The notes: generated from the sequence alone by a model not told the origin. A DNA stretch of 64,000 bases from Litoditis marina (GCA_964036275.1 OZ038438.1:1556978-1620977); one strand, 5' to 3'. Positions 1-12,921 are shown, counted from the first letter of the stretch. Program-made: numbers and translations.

Positions 1-214
1 ATCGATCACACGCAACATCTGACACGGGATCTTCATCATTGCACGTTCGAATGAGAGTGTCTTCAACGTGTTTTCCGTGAAATTTGCATTTGGCTTGCTG
101 CATTTTGTATTCAGAGACCATTGAAACTTTACTTTAGCTACAGTCAAAGTTTTCAAGATTGAACGGAAAATAATTGAATTATGTGGAAGGAGTTCACTTT
201 TAGTTTGATTACAG

Positions 215-3200
215 ACTCGGTTTTTGTTCGACGACGATAGTTCGGAGACGGCTGGGCAATGGCCGATTCCCATCCAATACAGAACGGACAGAGAGGAGGA
301 GGGACAGTTGCAATGGCTGCGCGAGGATCAGCAAGGAAGTGCGTCTTCTGTTTTCTGAGAGAAACCGCGGCCGTATGCATGGGCATCCCGGCCTTTTCAT
401 CCCAACCTTCGTCTCCTTAACCATACGCTGTTTCTCTGCTCTCACATCCCGCCGGGATAAGAGATTTGCGAAAAAGTGCGCTAAAGCGAGAGACTCAGGT
501 TGGGATGGAGGGGCCTGGGTGTTCTGGCATACGTACTCCAGGCACTTGGAGCGGCACTTGACAGGGCGTGGTGTTTGCATTGGTCATATCTCAACCTAAA
601 TTCAATAACAAAAGACGAAATGAAAAAATACTTAGTTCTAGAAGCAGTTAGTGGAGGCCTATTTCGGAGGTATATACTGACTTTCAGAAAGAATCGAGCC
701 GGAGCCGTAGATTCGGCTCGATGAAATACGTTAAAAGACAGTTACCACGGGGCCTAGATCGCCAACAGAGTACGTATGCGAGACGATCCCGGCACTTCTA
801 CCCATCCTGGGTCTCTTGCTGTGCCTCACTATTTCGCGCCACTTGTATCCCGGTGGGATGTAAGAGTAGAGAAATAGCGTATGTTTGAGGAAACCCAGGA
901 TGGGATGAAGGTACCCGGTTGTTCTAGCATACGTACTCTGGTTACCGGCGAGTGGGAATAAGTACAGAAAGCACTTAATTTGCTTATAGCTCACTCGATG
1001 ACCGTCATCCATACTGGTTCTGCTGATCATTACCACTTACAAGTATAGTCGAAGTTTTCGCAGCGAAAATATCCAAATCTTATTCTTCGTCTCCTCAACT
1101 ATACGCTGTTTCTCTGCTCTCACATCCCGCCGGGATAAGAGATTTGCGAAAAAGTGCGCTAAAGCGAGAGACTCAGGTTGGGATGGAGGGGCCTGGGTGT
1201 TCTGATTACCCTTGCGGCACGGTCGGTACGGTACCGTTAACGAGAACAATGAGAAGGAGAGCACTTTGATGCTCCCGCTACAGTGACAACGGAAGTTGAT
1301 GTAGAAATCTTATTCAGCTTCGTGGAAAGTAGAACAATCTACCAAGTGGGTTCTCGCGAATACCGGCGGAGTTGCCTACGTAAAAGTTCTGTATGATGAG
1401 GACATCTACAACCAACTCTCGAAACAGTTAAAGGAGGATCATGAGGTTTGAGAACAAAATAATAGTATGAACACGTTATGTACCTACGATTACTTCCGCA
1501 TTTTTTCTTGTTACTTTTCTAGGTTCTTCTAGTGTCTTTTGATTACTTTTTGGATCATTTTGTTCAATTAACATTTTTTGCTTATTCATATAGTGGCAAA
1601 ATTTTCTAAATTGACGGTGAGAAAAGGTTCCCAAAAGTTTGGTGAGCAGAATTCAAATATATCTATGAGGGAAACAAATATAATAAAATACTATATATTT
1701 CTGGTTTCCAGGAAATATCGGCCATCGATCGAGCCATGATTCTCGTGGACGCCTTTGACTTCTCCAAGACTTCGGCCATGGACATTGGCACGTATATGGA
1801 TCTGCTGCAGTACGCGCAGGGTAGGATAGTCAGGGTCAAGCTACAGACAGCAGCATACTGTATATCCCCGCTTATGACGTGTGCAATCATGTTTCCTGGT
1901 GAACAGCCTAGACGTGCATTTTGATACGCAAATAGGTGCAGTTTGTAGTTTGCTCTTCAAAACTGCACTCGTTTTGTTTTGCCCGAACTCCAGTGATACA
2001 ACTAACATCAGATTGAAACCAAATGGCCGAGAGGTCTACAATTGTATCAACCTTCAGTGGCCGTATCCACCAATAATTTTTCCCTCTCCCGGGAACGTTT
2101 TTGGCTCCCGGGAGCCAAAATTTCAACCAAATTTGCTATCCCGGGAGCATGAAAACGCTCCCGGGAGAGAAAACATTATTGGTGAATACGGCCACAGTAT
2201 GCAGCTCTGAGTAAAGCGACAGTGCGGAACTATTGCAACATTATGTCCCTGGTTCGCTTCTCTTGTCAGGCACATATTTTGTGAAACAAAATCAGTTTCG
2301 GTTCACTTTCTGAGTTTTCGATATGATTATTGTTGTTGCTATTCAAGTACGTCATATTTCAGACGAAGAAGATCGAATGGCTTGGACATTGATCGGAAAA
2401 CAACTGAAAACCATCGATAATCTTCTCGACGATACGTCATTTGCGGATGTTTTGAAGGTAGAAAACAGATTTGTTTAAGGTTGTGGTTGCATTTTATTAT
2501 TAACAAGGGTGACATGCGGAAGATCTCTTCATTCGCGTACTATCTCGCGATTTATAGGTTATTGTGATATTGATTTTTGTGTCATATTGCCAGGACTTCG
2601 AGCGAAGTTTGATTCTTCGTGCCTACGAAAAGTTTGCCTGGACCGAGGATGTAAACAGAAGACTACAGGTACAATAATATAATATATATTTCTTTAAGCA
2701 CATTATAATAATCTTCTGTGAAATAGGAATAAACTGAACACACCAAAGAGATGAAAGCACAACTCTCTATTTGGTCTTCTTTGCTCATACTAGTATGGGA
2801 TCTGTGGTTTTTTGTGTCATTTGAGTTCATCTAATATTGAAACGAAGCGACATGAGATAATGGTTGGGTGGAGAAGATTGATGGTCGTTTTCGATTTCAG
2901 CTGGAACTCATTCAAATGGCCTGTCGACTGCGACTCAGGGATTGCACGAAGAGAGCAATGGCGTTGTACAACAACTGGATTCAACACAAAACACGGTCTC
3001 GGCTCAGTTCAACTGTGGCCGTGTTCACCAATCCTCGGGAAGCTAAAATACCTTCCCGCGGAAAGGGAGAGCACGAAAATAGTGTGCTGGTGAGGAGGGT
3101 CCAGAGGCGCGGGAAGCTTTTTTACCTTCCCGGGACATTGGTGAATACGGCCACTGATTACCATAATTATTGCTGAAAACCCTCACCTACACGCTGAATT

Positions 3201-6200
3201 TTCAAATTACACCCAAAGAGCAGTGATCCAATTGCAAACTAACAAAAACATTAACAAATTATGAATTGACATCACCCGGAGTAATGCATATGCCAAATTT
3301 AAAAACATCAGTCTTTCGCCGGAATCGAACCTGCGTGCAAAACTTTCGTAGCAGCGCGCTAACCACGACCCCATTAAAGTGCATAATGAGAAAGCTTTGG
3401 AATCGAAGACATGTGGATGTACACAGCGGAAAGTGAGATATACAGTACCCTCCCGCCTTTTGGTTGGCGACGACTATATAATTCATCGCTCAGGATATAA
3501 CTGGCCGAAACGTTAGATATTGATCTGTTCGGCTGTGTTTGTACTTGGGCTCGGTTTTGGCCATGATTTGAGTATTCTTATTTCTATGTGGCTTAAAGTA
3601 CAGCTCAACCAACTCTTGTTACTTCTTTTGTAAATGGGGTTCTCGTGAGATAAAGCGGGCTAAAACAATACGTGTTGACGTATTCTGCTGTTTTTGTAGT
3701 TTTCTGACATTGTGTATCAGTCGTAATTCGAGAAGACTGTTATGCACGCAGATAAAATGGAAATGAATTTAACATAGTTCCATTGTTAAGAATAGTTGAA
3801 AGAAGATGAACAACATTTGTTTATTTCGCCTCTACCCAAAACTATACTGTTAGTCCAATTGCACGGTCATGGGAAACGAGTTGAACACAGCAGAACTCAA
3901 AAACGTGCCATAACCAAGTGAACGTTTCGGCCTTAGAATGCTAACTTTACGTGACTATTCAGTTTACTTCTAGTGGACAGCTGTTGATGTAGCCGTGTAT
4001 TTCAGTCCGCAGCCAGAGTTCGTTGGAGTTGTTCTGGAGGAGGGGATTCGGCAGGGCGGGGGGATAGCCTGGGAACGAGCCCTCGCTTCGTTCGAGGAAG
4101 CCACCAGTCCCACCGAAAGACAGCATCTGCTGGCTGCATTGGCCAGCACCACCGACAGCGCTCTCATAACCAAGTAACCTATAGCACTGCAAAAAGGCTC
4201 TTAGTTTTCTGTTCTCGAACAAGTTACCAACTTCAAGTACGGTAAATATAAAAATTGCTGTCTGGCTGCCAGTTTGTTGGAAAACTCCAAACAACAGGAA
4301 CTTGTGAATTGGCAGGTCTTAGATGTAGGACTCCTTCTAGGGCACGCATGGTGACACTTGTTATTTATTCAGTGTTGCGGTACTTGCAGTGCGTTTTAGA
4401 GAAATATCGAAAAAACGACGTGTTTGAAGACCTAAGTACAACAAAATAGTCTTCATCCTTCTTAAGTGGACTGCGCCCACAAACTTCTCACATGTTACAG
4501 TTTTCAAAAAAGTTTTCTCAAGCAGTTCTTCACCCTTATTACAGCGAGTTTTGAAAGATACGGAAAAGCAAGTTTTTATGTGAAACATTTATTCACATTT
4601 TCATTGGCACACTGTCAATGTGTTAATGTTTACTTAGGGAATGCTCAAAAACATTCTCCCCAACTGACTGAGAGTGGCCAGCTACAATTGCGAGAGAGCA
4701 TGAAAGTCGATCAGATCGCCCACCGACAGCTGCATCTCTTTGACCTGTACACTCTCTCATCAAGGTCCCCACAAAATTAACCAGTTTAGTGGTTTGGACT
4801 ATCTATAACATTGTGAGTGTGATTTGTGGCAGTTCAAACATGCAACCAAAAACCAAAAAGCAACCCGGTGGTTTGGTGGAACGTTGTTGGTTGCTTTCAA
4901 ATGCAACAAAAAAGTCTATAGTGAGGATCTCTGGAACAATGTGACTTGTATATTACCCAGAACTTCGGGAAAAACTTGTATATTTGTCAGGACTTCTAAA
5001 ATGCCTTGTATATTTACCACGTTGTCGTACTTCCCAACCTTCCAAAACAATAACGCAACAGCTTGACTTGTATATCGTCAACATTGGGATATACAAGTTT
5101 ATTTTCCTGGCAATCTACAAGTCGCATTGTTTCAGAGATTTCGGTAATGCAGTGTGAGTTCAATTCCATTTGAAAGCAACCAATAGTTGTCTACACAAAC
5201 AACCGGGTTGCTTTTCGGTTTCATACCACCCGGTTGTGTAATTGACCGTGATATTAATCAAATTTATAAAAAAAATATCTATATTTCTAATATTTAATTA
5301 CTATAATAATATTATGTTACTGCAGACACTGTCTCAATATATGTTACAGACTGCTGCGTATGTGCATCGAGAAGAGCAGTCTGCGGCCGAACCTGGTGCC
5401 GCGGGTACTGGCCGCCCTCACACAGAACGACGCCGCCAGGGCACACGCCTGGAGATTCTTCCGTCTACACTATCACGACTTCGTCAAAGTGTCAGTTCAC
5501 CAGGGTTGACAAAGTTGAACTCGAAACTCGACTTGACTCGAAATTTTTTACTCGATCAACAACCCTACAAGTCACACATACTCCTCATACGTAGTTCCAT
5601 AACACTTACAGTATACAGCTTATCTCTCCAACTGAAAAAAACGAGTTGTTTAATATTTAACAACCTTGGCTTCGAGCAACGGAAGACTGTATGCGACATG
5701 ATGTGGAGCGAAACTTTCGAGAAGGTCGAAAAACCAATTGTGCTTGAATTTCATATAGTTTTGTAGTCTCGGTGACGGGTCCTCTCTACTCCTGAGTGCA
5801 GTACGATCTATGGCCGAGAGACTGAGCACTGCTAATGAATTGAAGGAGCTCAAGAATTTCCTCAAGGACAAAAAGGTAATGAGATGTGAAAAAGGTAACG
5901 AGAATGCACAGGTAATAATAAAATGTTTAGGGGTTCCAACAACGTTGAGCGTGGTTGCCTGGGGGAACCATCTCTTTATTTGGTTGCCTGTGGGAACCAT
6001 GTCTTTGATTGCGGTTTACAAAATAATTCTTCTGTTCAAACTGTTAACCAATTACGGGTTCACACGTTTTTAGAGAAATACGTGGTGAAGTGGTTAACCA
6101 AATGGTTTCAAATTAACCAACCGGTTGCTTCGGTTGCTGGATAAACGGTTTGGTTCCTGAGAAACGGAGTGTATTGAATAGCTGGTGTGTTGCAGCTGCA

Positions 6201-6354
6201 CAACAGCCAGTCGAAGCTGGACCAGGTGTACGAGCAGATCGAACTGAATGTGCAATGGCGTCGCCTGAACGAGAAGAGGTTGAGCGAGTGGCTGGAGCAG
6301 TGGGACGACAGAAGAAGATCCATTCATCGTAGACGCAAACACGCTCATCACTAG
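215..6354 (+). CDS. M1-family aminopeptidase, C-terminal part (5' end outside window)
   Basis: Ten exons join in phase: 215-338, 1318-1445, 1712-1820, 2363-2457, 2594-2668, 2901-2995, 4006-4173, 5350-5490, 5767-5875 and 6196-6354 (stop 6352). The product matches the C-terminal half of gluzincin (M1) aminopeptidases. It begins with the beta-sandwich strand QTRFLFDDD followed by WPIPIQYRT and WVLANTGGVAYVKVLYDED. It then runs through the ERAP1_C-like helical repeats, with EISAIDRAMILVDAF, PEFVGVVLEEGIRQGG, ERQHLLAALASTTD and FLRLHYHDF-type blocks, and ends in a basic tail (RRRSIHRRRKHAHH). The family removes N-terminal residues from peptides. The zinc motif HEXXH and exopeptidase GAMEN lie in upstream exons that are not in the window, so activity cannot be judged. 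The donor of the exon ending at 2995 (GTCTCG) is weak, and a MITE starts 16 bp further on. The acceptor at 4005 is inferred from phase and family alignment. Confidence 0.88.
368..545. repeat. Long palindromic repeat family Pal-A, copy 1
   Basis: This lies inside the first aminopeptidase intron. It has GTATGC near the left end and GCATACGTACTCC at the right end, and a central inverted core around CACATCCCGCCGGGAT. It belongs to the same family as 763-942, 1083-1204 and 63294-63473. Confidence 0.7.
763..942. repeat. Pal-A repeat, copy 2
   Basis: A 180-bp foldback. The left end AGAGTACGTATGC mirrors the right end GCATACGTACTCT, and the core is a near-palindrome around ATCCCGGTGGGAT. It has the same length and ends as the copy at 63294-63473. 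Confidence 0.75.
1083..1204. repeat. Pal-A repeat, copy 3 (truncated)
   Basis: This is almost identical, over about 115 bp, to the segment 408-523 of copy 1 (CATCCCGCCGGGATAAGAGA core and the following GC-rich stretch). It stops before the right terminus. Confidence 0.7.
2055..2196. repeat. MITE with GTGGCCGTATTCACCAAT termini, copy 1
   Basis: Terminal inverted repeats CAGTGGCCGTATCCACCAAT and ATTGGTGAATACGGCCAC enclose further inverted CCCGGGAG blocks. The element sits in an aminopeptidase intron. A second copy lies at 3012-3156. Confidence 0.8.
3012..3156. repeat. MITE with GTGGCCGTATTCACCAAT termini, copy 2
   Basis: The ends CTGTGGCCGTGTTCACCAAT and ATTGGTGAATACGGCCACTG match copy 1. The interior again carries GGGAAG and CTTCCC inverted blocks. 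It begins 16 bp after the inferred end of an aminopeptidase exon. Confidence 0.8.
3260..3478 (-). mobile_element. tRNA-derived SINE (family A), reverse orientation
   Basis: Read on the minus strand, it starts with a GTCGTCGCCAACC block and a GGCGGGAGGGTACTGTATAT body. It then has a tRNA-like part with an A-box-like GGTCGTGGTTAGCGCGC and a perfect B box, GGTTCGATTCC. Related copies are at 23815, 28875 and 46050. Confidence 0.65.
3851..3960. repeat. Short MITE family with AGTCACGTGAA-type ends, copy in aminopeptidase intron
   Basis: About 110 bp. It shares the internal TTGAACACAGCAGAACTC block, the terminal AATGCTAACTTTACGTGACT and the opposite terminus with copies at 6719, 36690, 38092, 43742 and 62735. 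Confidence 0.7.
4836..5236. repeat. Foldback element with GGTTGC arms
   Basis: The arms are inverted. GGTTGCTTTCAAATG near 4895 faces CATTTGAAAGCAACC near 5168, and AAAGCAACCCGG faces CCGGGTTGCTTTT. The middle contains repeated CTTGTATATT blocks. The element lies in an aminopeptidase intron, and 11195-11370 carries a related sequence. Confidence 0.65.
5500..5577. repeat. Short AGGGTTG element with ACTCGAA interior
   Basis: AGGGTTGACAAAGTTGAAC and GATCAACAACCCT form inverted ends around repeated ACTCGAAA-type sequence. This is a smaller relative of the element at 29307-29586. Confidence 0.5.
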
Positions 6355-7577
6355 TCACATGGCCAGACATTCATGCTCGCTTCTCTATTCTGCCCTCACA
6401 TATTGGTGCTCTTGTATCGTTTTATAGGATTTTTCATAAACAATGCCCAGTTTATATATTGTTCAGTTGTGGTTCAAATAACAAATGGTTTGAGTCAATC
6501 TATATATTGATTACTCCCAAAAACGTTTACAACTATTTGGAAACAGAATTGAGTGTGAGCACAGCCTAACACAATCGACATCAAAAACATCAGTTGCTGC
6601 GAAGTTTTGGTGAATTGTAGTATCAAAGCGCACTGAACCGATATATCCAGCCTGGAAGTTCCGAATTACATACTGGAATGATCTACCCGTACATGACACA
6701 TATACCAGAAGTAAATCGAATAGTCACGTAACGTTAGCATTCTAATGAGAATTCGTGCCCTTTGTCATGGTACGTTTCTGAGTTTTGCTGTGTTCAACAT
6801 GTTTCATGTGACTGTGTAATCGACTAAGAGTATAGTACAGCATCATTAATGAACATGACCTACTGTACTGTGTGAACGGACTTCACTGTACATGTGTTTG
6901 AAGTTGAACACAAATTCATTGAACGAGTAGTGAAAAACAGACAATATCTTACAGAAAAGGCACGTACCTTCAAGTGAAACACCACTTGAAATGACATGAA
7001 GCGAAAAAATGATGAAAGACAAGAAGAGGCTCAAAACCGGTAAGATTCAGACTAACATATCACGACCCTATTCTCCAACATTTAAACATCCTGATAATAT
7101 CACATTACATATTATGTCAAAAATAGCACAACTGGAGAACTCAACTATAATATGCTAAATTGTGTATAAAAACAGCTAAAGGCACGGTACCGGTGATCAA
7201 TAGCATAAACCTTTAAAATGAATAAGTTTTTGTATACTTCGGTGGTGACCTTCTAAATTTACATGAAAATAGTTCACGACCCTCTTTCACATGGGAGGAC
7301 CTATGCTTGAGCGGCACTGTACCTTTGCGACAGATTTAAGAACATATAGCCTAATATAAACAAATAAACATAATAAAACAACACATAAAGTCCTGAAAAA
7401 AACGACACCTAAAAAAACTCAGATTTTGACAAAAAAGCCCTTTGGAACTGAAAAAAAGAAACATGCACTTCAAAGGAGAAAATGCCATAACAAAACTCAA
7501 GGAAACATCACGTCTAAACAAGTCTACCCGATAGAAACCAGCTGAGATAATAACAAGAAGCAATTATAGACAAGGGT
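6355..7577. other. Intergenic spacer between convergent genes
   Basis: This spacer lies between the 3' ends of the aminopeptidase (+) and SWT1-like (-) genes. It is AT-rich. Apart from the MITE at 6719-6826 I see no gene, RNA or conserved motif. Confidence 0.6.
6719..6826. repeat. AGTCACGTGAA-family MITE
   Basis: It starts AATAGTCACGTAACGTTAGC and ends CATGTGACTGTGTAATCGAC. The interior GAGTTTTGCTGTGTTCAAC matches the other copies. Confidence 0.7.
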
Positions 7578-9556
7578 TCAGATATAATTCAGGGAGGGAT
7601 CCCATCCTATGCTGGTGATGAACTGAATGAAGTCTCGGAATGCATGCACACACTCACAGTCGACTCCACTCTTCGTCACTTCCTCCATCAACTTGACCCG
7701 CGCCACTCTCTAAACACAAGAAAATAGAGTAGCACAAACATGGCACATAACCTATATTCTACTAGTTTTTACACTTTTCTCATATTCTGGAAACAAGTCC
7801 AACGGAGAAAAAAATCAGGAAAAACAGTATGCAGAACAAAGCACTACATTGCCTGCCGAATGATCTATTTGAACGTAATCACATTCCGCCTCTAAAAACT
7901 ACTTGACCTTTAAAAACTACTTGAGCTAATTCTCAGCTAGTCTGTAATATTCGGGTGATCAGTCTGTGTGCAGCATACTTATGAAAAATTAGAGCTGTGT
8001 CTCGATGAAGAAGCATATAATTGATATATTGACGAAGCTGAATGTGATTGGAAAAAATATGACCTAAGATTGAGTGAGCCGACAAATCATTGTACGGATC
8101 TCAGTTGGTGAACTGTAGATAGCAAGATAGCTGGTATCAACCACGCTAGCAAGATCAGCCTCAGAGAACCCCAGAGAAGAGTGAAACGCACCTGACTGGC
8201 ACTGAGCAGCTGAACCGATGTGCAATACAAATTTTCAATTAATCCAACGGTTGTTATGAAATCGGCCTGCTCATATCCATCGTTGAGAAATCTAGAAGGG
8301 ACAAACTATATAAATAAATAACAGCACAAAATATTAGGAAGGTAAATCACACAGGTTAAAGAGCAGTGTACCTGTTGCACCATGCCGCCAGCTTATTGAT
8401 GACACTAGTCTTCGATTCATGTCCAGGCGATTTAGCAGTCATTCTGGAAAGCAGACTATTGACAGTTTCCCTCTTTTCCATCAAAGATATTCAAACACCA
8501 ATAATTAATATACTATTCCGAATGCGTCTGACTTTACCAGACGAATCGTTTCGTCAATAGTAAGAGAGAGTAAGATGGTATGCAAGGTAATCATAATGAT
8601 CTATCTAGAATCAAATCATAATAAGTATTTCGCTAGAATAAATGAAGGTTCAGGCCGTTCCTGAAAGTTGATAGCTTTCCGGAAACCAGAAGAGTTGGAA
8701 CAACTATGATACAAACTTACGTCTGAATGGCGACACCGACAGAGGATTTCATCATGAACAGCAGTTTGGCTGTCTCGTTGGGAAACTGCCAGTCGGTCGG
8801 ATGGAGGGCCGGCTGCATACAGAACGCAGCCTCCGATGACAAGTCCCTGCAACCCTTTTCATCGAGTGTACAGAACATGCGCTCAACTATCTTGTAAAAA
8901 AGTTATAAGATGACAAACCGGGTTGAGAAGAGCAAAAGACGTGTACACGCAAGTGTTCCTATTTCACAGAAATAACACAAATGCAAACTGGACAAGGAAA
9001 AAAGAGAAAAATTCTCACAAACTAGCGGCAGCTCCTTGAGAAGTAGACCTCGGTTTCGGAGTTGTCTTGTGGGAAGAAGTTTTGTTTAAAAAAGCCTTGT
9101 TCGTAGAAGTCTTCCTTGAAGTGGCACTGTCTGGAGTAGCCTCGTTCGAAGTGGCCTTCATCTGGAGAAAAACACCATGTACTCACCGAAAGTTTATCGA
9201 ACTTCAACACACAGAACTTGATATCTTCCCTCAATTTCCATTACCCAATTTTGAAGTTAAATACCTGAAACAGCATAACTTTTCATCCAAAAGATACAAA
9301 TTTTGCCGATTTCGGGAGAGAGCTAGCTCATTCCCCTGGGCTATTTGGACCACTTGGGCAACACGCCATGTCATTCTTTATAACAAAAGTTCAAATATGC
9401 TGCAGACAAAGAATAAGATGACATTTAAGGAGCTCACTTGCTCGAGCTGCCGTTTGGGATGGGTGGGCGGCGCAGGGTCCCATCTAGAACTACGTCGCAT
9501 CTTCATTTTCTGAAGAAGAAAACATTTCGTAACGAAGAGGGGGCAGGACAAACCAG

Positions 9557-9613
<57 letters not shown>

Positions 9614-12600
9614 TGATTCTGCACATTTCTCCCTAACAAAACCAATGTTGAGATCATTTGTAGGCATTCCACTAGGTTCCCACTATCACTATAAATTCTC
9701 TTTCAAATAAAACACGCGTTCAAGAAGAATGAGATTAAGTACTCCCATTCACGTTTATACAGATATAACATTTTTCACTAAAAACCAAACCTGCGAATCA
9801 TCCCTGATGTTCGTTTCCTTATTCTTCCTATGATTAGAGAGTCGCTCCTTAAACACAAACGTGATGATAGAACAAAAGAGGAACAAGATCAAAATTTGCC
9901 ATGATGTACTACAACCCAATTCCCAATGTGTGAACTCTAATATAAACTATTATATTGTAAGAAAACAACCCCTGTTTAGATGAAGGGTTTCTAGTAAGAG
10001 ACATATCTGCAAAATATCCTATAAAAGTCATCTGGCGGCCAAAGGTAGGTGTCAATAGAAAGGGAATCGTGAGGAAAGACTGCCGCAATAATAACCCACC
10101 TCAGAAAAAGCACGGCTGGGACTGCTTTTCTTCGGGTCGTCCCCAGATGAGATGTGCTGCAGAAAGCTCTAAAAAAATGCAATTACTCGGCTGCAATATA
10201 ACCGTTTGAGAGTGAGGGAAAACTAAACATTCCCGGTCATGAAGTTTAACCCCAACATTAAAGTTCTACGTGTAATACTTTCTCGTGATGCACGTTCATC
10301 AAGTTTCAAGTCGATGAGTTGTTGATAAATAACCCTGAACTATATATGAATACTAGTGGGAGTAAATCACGCACATGAGAAGATTCGCATTGCAGTCCAA
10401 ACGAACTCGCTTTCATATCCATTATACGATCATTGGTCACCAGAATAACTCTCTCTGCCGCCAGGTGCCCACCCAGCTCGTCCGCTAAAAACATGTTTTT
10501 CGTAGTAGTGATAAATAGGCAAATGAAAAAGATATTACAATTAGAAACTATAAAAAAGCAATCTTCACAGAAAAAAATCTGTGAAAATTACATAAATCTT
10601 TTCATTAAATGTGTAAAAAAAAGAACGAAAAGGCACTAAGGAATTCCTTCTCCATTTCTTGAACTCACCTCGCATGCGGGCATCTAGGGCGGATTTGACA
10701 ATACGATCATCTGAATTCTTCGTGATGAACAGCTGTAGGGTACCATAGATGTTCGGCAAATACAGATCCTTGTCAGCCTGAAAGCTTATGAATTGTCAAT
10801 CTTTTCCCACAAAAAAAGTGCAAAAAAAACGCATTACTGGCAACTCCTGATCTTTAATGATTGAAAAGGACTGCTCTATTATACGTTGGTTATTCTTACA
10901 ACAATGATATTCAGTAATACAATACTGGGTGCATGCCCACCTCAATAGAACTTTCGATCTCAATGGAACCAGGATGTTTCGTGAGCAGTTTATGCAAACT
11001 GGCGGTCACCGCGAAAGCTCGCTGAAATTACACACAAAGTAGAGTAAGAATGACATACAGCTACAGGAAGGGGTTCCCATATATCGCTGTGTAGTTTAAT
11101 ATTCATTGTTGGTACACTGCGAACTACGAACAAACCGATAGTCTCTCTAACTACAAATTTGCCGATCAGATGATACGTATAGCCCACAGAAGAGATAAGG
11201 GGCCAATTTTACAAGCAACCGAGTTACACGCAACCACAATGCAACCCGGTTGCATGTGTACAAAACTACTGGTTGATTTCAAATGCAATCGGAAGGCTTT
11301 TTAAATGCAACCAAAATCAGATTACATAACCAAAATATGTCACTGTAGACAAATTTGGTTGCATGTGTAAACCGCTGAGATAAGGGATGACTTACGTCTC
11401 TCAGGCCCATATTCGAACTCTTCTTCAAACCATCTAACTCACGGAGCACAACATGAGGAATCACACAGAGAGCGTGATCTAAAAGCAGTGTGTCATCATA
11501 TAAAAGGCATTGTAACGAATCACCATATGAACTAATAAGAGTTAATATTAGTCGACTTGTTTGTTAATCAATTCAGAACTAAACGCTATTATAAGATAAA
11601 GGATTACCGTTAATTTCACACTATCTTCAGTCTAACGACTTCATCTCGTATCATAACACAGTGGATGAATTACCCACTTCATGGGTCATTACAGCAAGGT
11701 TTGGGCTGCGAGAACTATGAAACTCTCAGTCAAAACAAGGACCTGCTACTTAAACAGTTCGGTACTGCGAGGTGGATAGATTTAATAACTAACTATCCAA
11801 CGACGATTTGATGAGTCCTGTACAATTGAGAAGAGCTGAAGTGTCGAAAACAGCGAGCGCAGACACATCTGTATATACCTCATCAAGAGCCCTTGAAATG
11901 TTTCCCCAACCATCATCCACGTCATTCTTGTTCTGGAATTGATTATATTCATAATTTCAAATGTTGTAAAAAAAAATTTGTATTTTGAAGATTACTGCAA
12001 ATAGATATGGAAAAGAAGCGGGCTGTACTTTATGAACTTATTCGGTTGAGCGATTTCTTAGCAATCGGAGGGCTATAACAAGAAAACGTACATCATTGGA
12101 CTCTCGGTATTCTGCGAAATTACTACGATACAAAGAAATTTCTTTGGCGATCTCGTCAGTTTCCATCGGCTCTCCCACGTCATCATCCACGCTCGTCCTG
12201 CAAACCACTGTTTTCCGAAGTCAACAAAATATTCACAAGAAGAAAATATATTTTAAAACGTCTATAAGGGGAAATCAAGTGAAGGTTCACTTCAAAACTA
12301 TGTAACTTGCCATAGAGATGAGTTTTTGAGAGTTGGGTAGTAAAGAATATTATTTCGTAATTATAACTTCGGAGTGATAATAGTTACTCTTCTAACTAAT
12401 AACCCTGCATGATTTTTCCGGTCACAAATCTCACCTAAGATCACACCCATAATATTAACAAACAATAATAAACGAACTGGACTAATAGCTTCACACGAAA
12501 AAGCTAACTAGTATCGTCTTTCTACTCTCCGACTTGAAACCCACTCCCGGCCACCTCTCGCATGTTTTTCTCATCTTTCTGCTATTGTTTTCCTCTTTTT

Positions 12601-12921
12601 TCCCCCATTTTCTGTTACTAACTTTTTTATCGGAAATAAAGTTCTCATATAGTAGAACTGTAAACCCCATGGATATATTTCTGAGCTAGAAACTCACGGT
12701 ATTTGATTTTCAGCCAATTGCTTGTTCGCATGAATCTGTAGTGTCTCCAGATTCATTTCATTCATGTGATGTTTATACTGACTGAGGAACTCATTGTCCC
12801 ATATGGACATTTTTGTTTCCCGGTTGATGAAGAACACTCTGTTTCCTTTTCCTTTGTGTATGAAAGCACTCCAAGCAGGTGGCAAACCTTCCAAATGCAA
12901 TTGCATTTTCACTTGGGACAT
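7578..12921 (-). CDS. SWT1-like protein: WW domain plus PIN nuclease domain
   Basis: Fifteen exons join in phase into 540 codons. From 5' to 3' they are 12698-12921, 12092-12197, 11794-11932, 11396-11478, 10941-11021, 10669-10777, 10375-10484, 10100-10168, 9791-9847, 9438-9509, 9019-9161, 8721-8846, 8372-8443, 8192-8291 and 7578-7709. Exon 1 carries a WW domain (LPPAWSAF, FFINRET, SIWD). A PIN domain follows, with acidic motifs AVFDTSALLN, VLRELDGLKKS, NSDDRIVKSAL and ILVTNDRIMDMKA. These match the metal-binding Asp/Glu set of Swt1-type endoribonucleases, which act in nuclear mRNA surveillance. A basic Ser/Thr/Lys-rich linker (exons 9-11) and a helical C-terminal region ending GWDPSLNYI follow. 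The start ATG (12921) is one base after a TTTGCAG acceptor, which suggests trans-splicing. The exon 12 acceptor is the least certain. The family name rests on the WW+PIN order and PIN motif similarity. Confidence 0.8.
9558..9611. repeat. (TA)n microsatellite
   Basis: An uninterrupted AT/TA dinucleotide run of about 54 bp in an SWT1-like intron. Confidence 0.95.
11195..11370. repeat. GGTTGC foldback element, short copy
   Basis: CAACCCGGTTGCATGTGTAC and TTTGGTTGCATGTGTAAACC occur in an SWT1-like intron. They repeat the theme of the element at 4836-5236. Confidence 0.5.

Noticed and set aside
11794..11890. A 9-base intron (GTATATACAG) inside SWT1-like exon 3
   Set aside because: Too short to splice, and the frame reads straight through into the PIN motif AVFDTSALL.
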